In this document: positions 62,354 through 64,000 of the stretch, piece by piece
Position numbering within the stretch: position 1 is the first letter of the stretch
Layout: each line of letters begins with the position of its first letter
NCBI GenBank assembly: GCA_977006965.1
Contig: OZ345359.1
Span: 2,976,001 to 3,040,000, forward strand
DNA from: Phymatolithon calcareum
Lineage: Eukaryota; Rhodophyta; Florideophyceae; Hapalidiales
Direction of reading: 5' to 3'
Length of the DNA stretch: 64,000 bases
Program-made: the position numbers and the translations under genes
Notes under the pieces: model-generated
What the model saw: only the letters and a program-made list of their open reading frames with translations
What the model was told of the DNA's origin: nothing
Database searches by the model: none

Positions 62354-62925
62354 ACCATATTTAAATTTTGCACCATAAAAAGAATTGTAAACTATTCTGA
62401 AATGCACATTCTGAAACCCTATTCCGGAAGTAGCTTTTTTCTTAATTTAGCTTCGAATTATAAGAAAGAGCTCGATTATAATCGAACTCTTTCTTTTCTT
62501 TTTTTTGAATCTGGAATTTATTAAACGATCTCAGAAGCATTAATGAGACTACAAAGGATATGTGTTTCAGCGGCTACTCTCTTGGACACTCTCTTGTAGC
62601 TTCGATCATCTACCCAAAAAAAACCCTCTCCCGGAAAAGGGGCGGAGGGAAAAGCTTCGAGTGCACTGGTCAGATTTCCTATGTAGCTCAGTGTCGCAGC
62701 TCAATTAACTCCTTGTCTGTTCTATGTCGCCATAAAAGACAATAGTGAAGAAGAGTAGCTTGTCTAGAGCTTTTTAGTGATTTAATCTTCTCCTCTTGGG
62801 TTAGTTGATATCTGCCGAGCTATTCTTCGATGTGAATCATGACGGTTTGTACAGAATCATTGAACTTTTCCGTGAGAAGTGATCTGCTCATTTGGGGCGA
62901 ACCGACCGAATGCCCACATTACGGC
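62354..62925. other. AT-rich spacer, no gene seen
   Basis: Contains the palindrome at 62463-62494 but no supported gene. Confidence 0.45.
62463..62494. repeat. 32-bp near-perfect palindrome followed by pyrimidine tract
   Basis: The left arm AGAAAGAGCTCGATTA and right arm TAATCGAACTCTTTCT are complementary with one mismatch and no spacer. A T-rich tract follows at 62495-62506. It could form a cruciform or an RNA hairpin near the end of the Sel1 relic. Confidence 0.75.
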
Positions 62926-62927
62926 TA

Positions 62928-63130
62928 ATTGGGGATATATGTTGATTTATTTTAAAAGCTCCCAAAGCCTCAAATGTTTTGAATAACAGGACAGCTTCTC
63001 GCTGTTTTCGATACTCATCTCTCTACTCTCCTTCTAATATCTCCTTAATTCGAATTTCTATCCCTGTGAGGGCCCGAGTAAGTCTTTTGCATTCATATTC
63101 CATTTCTTGGTCCATCTTCATAGACCGTAG
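62928..63130 (-). mobile_element. Very short 5'-truncated LINE, subfamily A
   Basis: The minus strand has the last 33 codons of ORF2 (MKMDQEMEYECKRLTRALTG, IEIRIKEILEGE) and the tail GAGGCTTTGGGAGCTTTTAA, then AATAAATCAACATATATCCCC. About 200 bp in total. No clear target duplication could be assigned. Confidence 0.8.
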
Positions 63131-63436
63131 TTGACGGTGCCGTGTTTTCTGGAGTCTGATGAACGCTGGAGTGGACCGGGGCAAATCGTACGAAATGTTC
63201 CGCTTTCTGATGGACTCCAAAATGTCTCCTTCTTTGAAGAGCAAGTTCCGCAACGATTTTGATGAAAATCACTGCTTGAGGAAAGGCAGTGCCGTCTCGA
63301 AGACGTCATAATGTAACATTCCCGATATGTCTCGACGGTTCCTCCACGCCTCTTTCTTCGATTGGGACGACCAGAAGGCTCTTTTACTTTGATCTAGCTC
63401 GTTCCAGCATTCTAAGTGAGGACGACACATCACGGG

Positions 63437-63750
63437 GCTTCATCGAACTATACGATTATGAAGACCTTCTACAAACCCTTCAGAAAGCCAAGGAGGGAGC
63501 TGTCACGAAAAAGAGGAGGAGAGAAGAAATAATTAAGGTATGGGAAAAGGAAGAAGAAAGCAGATCAATGAAGATTGCTACTGAAGGCAAGCTACCAGGT
63601 ATCCTTTACATAGGAGAAAGAACAACATGTTTAAGGTGCCTAAGGTTAACATTCAACCGAGCACCCCTTTGGAGGAAATCAGTGCTCGGTGCCTACTGCG
63701 GGATCACCGCGTTGATCGAAATAGTCGCCTTACAACGTACTCTATTTTTT
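63437..63750 (+). pseudogene. Internal LINE ORF2 fragment, subfamily B
   Basis: The plus frame reads YEDLLQTLQKAKEGAVTKKR, IKVWEKEEESRSMKI, EGKLPGILYIGERTTCLRCL and RLTFNRAPLWRKSVLGAYCG, ending IVALQRTL. Very close to the ORF2 C-terminus at 44.5-46.5 kb. It is cut at both ends and lacks the 3' tail, so it is a fragment, not a complete insertion. Confidence 0.8.
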
Positions 63751-64000
63751 GTGTTCTTGTTTCTCAGCTATCAGACGTTTTCTGGATGAATCATGAACTG
63801 GAGTAGTTGATTCTGTCTTTTCGCGTTATTAGAGATCGCCTTCGCGTGGCTGAATAACCCTGAATGAAAGGAAAGTGAATACAGAAAAGTAGCCACATGG
63901 AAAAAGGTACAAGGATGTTTTGAAGAAAGAATGGTAAGTGTACTGATCGCCTCTATCTGTTGATCGGCCGTTTGCTGCTTGATATATGCTGCCACGATGC
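63751..64000. other. No recognisable gene
   Basis: A 74-codon minus-strand ORF without recognisable features. The window ends here. Confidence 0.4.

Noticed and set aside
1-64000. CRISPR arrays, bacterial operons, integrons
   Set aside because: No regularly spaced direct repeats with unique spacers and no operon layout; the sequence is eukaryotic.
1-64000. Telomeric repeat tracts that would prove a subtelomere
   Set aside because: I saw no run of short G-rich tandem repeats on either strand, so the subtelomere idea rests only on the helicase family.

Overview
The window is nuclear DNA of a eukaryote whose lineage I cannot fix from sequence alone. It holds a PP2A B55-type WD40 gene, at least two good candidate GT-AG introns, non-LTR and copia retrotransposon sequence, a MITE, and a SINE built from 5S rRNA and tRNA. 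A unicellular alga (perhaps a red alga) or another TE-rich protist with few introns would fit, but that is only an inference. About 85% of the window is transposon sequence in various states of decay. Host genes cluster in a GC-richer block at about 54.9-62.4 kb.

Layout. 0-5.2 kb: one unrecognised ORF, then relics of a helicase element and a LINE. 5.7-15.2 kb: a decayed OrsD/C2H2 plus RecQ-like helicase element (copy B), an unknown small mobile gene (10.88 kb), a dispersed repeat (R1) and a second helicase fragment (copy C) closely similar to part of copy B. 16.5-19.05 kb: a broken gene that reads in order as a ParB-like domain, a helical region, an N4/N6-type DNA methyltransferase and a Cys/His zinc finger. 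I consider this the most unusual locus. 20.1 kb: a 200-bp Harbinger-like MITE with TAA target duplications. 23.9-29.26 kb: a full-length two-ORF LINE with a 13-bp target site duplication (TSD), a tRNA-like 5' end and four nonsense codons in ORF2; it sits inside another reading frame. 32.3-33.8 kb: a copia fragment. 35.2-37.3 kb: a second R1 copy split by a 5'-truncated LINE with a 13-bp TSD. 39.155-39.399 kb: a composite SINE made of a complete 5S rRNA-like head, the 3' half of a tRNA-Ala and a tail shared with the LINE, flanked by a 14-bp TSD and lying inside a reading frame. 44.3-51.4 kb: the best helicase element (copy A), interrupted by a 5'-truncated LINE of a second subfamily (12-bp TSD) and by a truncated copy of the 10.88-kb element.

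54.9-62.4 kb: a two-exon unknown gene, a Sel1-repeat gene with two frame breaks, an intact PP2A B55 regulatory subunit gene with a family-atypical insert of about 100 residues, a trypsin/PDZ-like protease gene on the opposite strand with a slippage frameshift and a premature stop, and a second Sel1-repeat pseudogene. 62.9-63.8 kb: two more LINE pieces.

How the parts work together. The LINE supplies the enzymes (endonuclease and reverse transcriptase), and the SINE carries its 3' tail, so the SINE was probably mobilised by it. TSDs of 12-14 bp at four insertions show one shared integration mechanism. Nested insertions give relative ages: the helicase element and R1 are older than the LINE copies inside them. 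The only gene that looks fully intact and housekeeping is PP2A B55.
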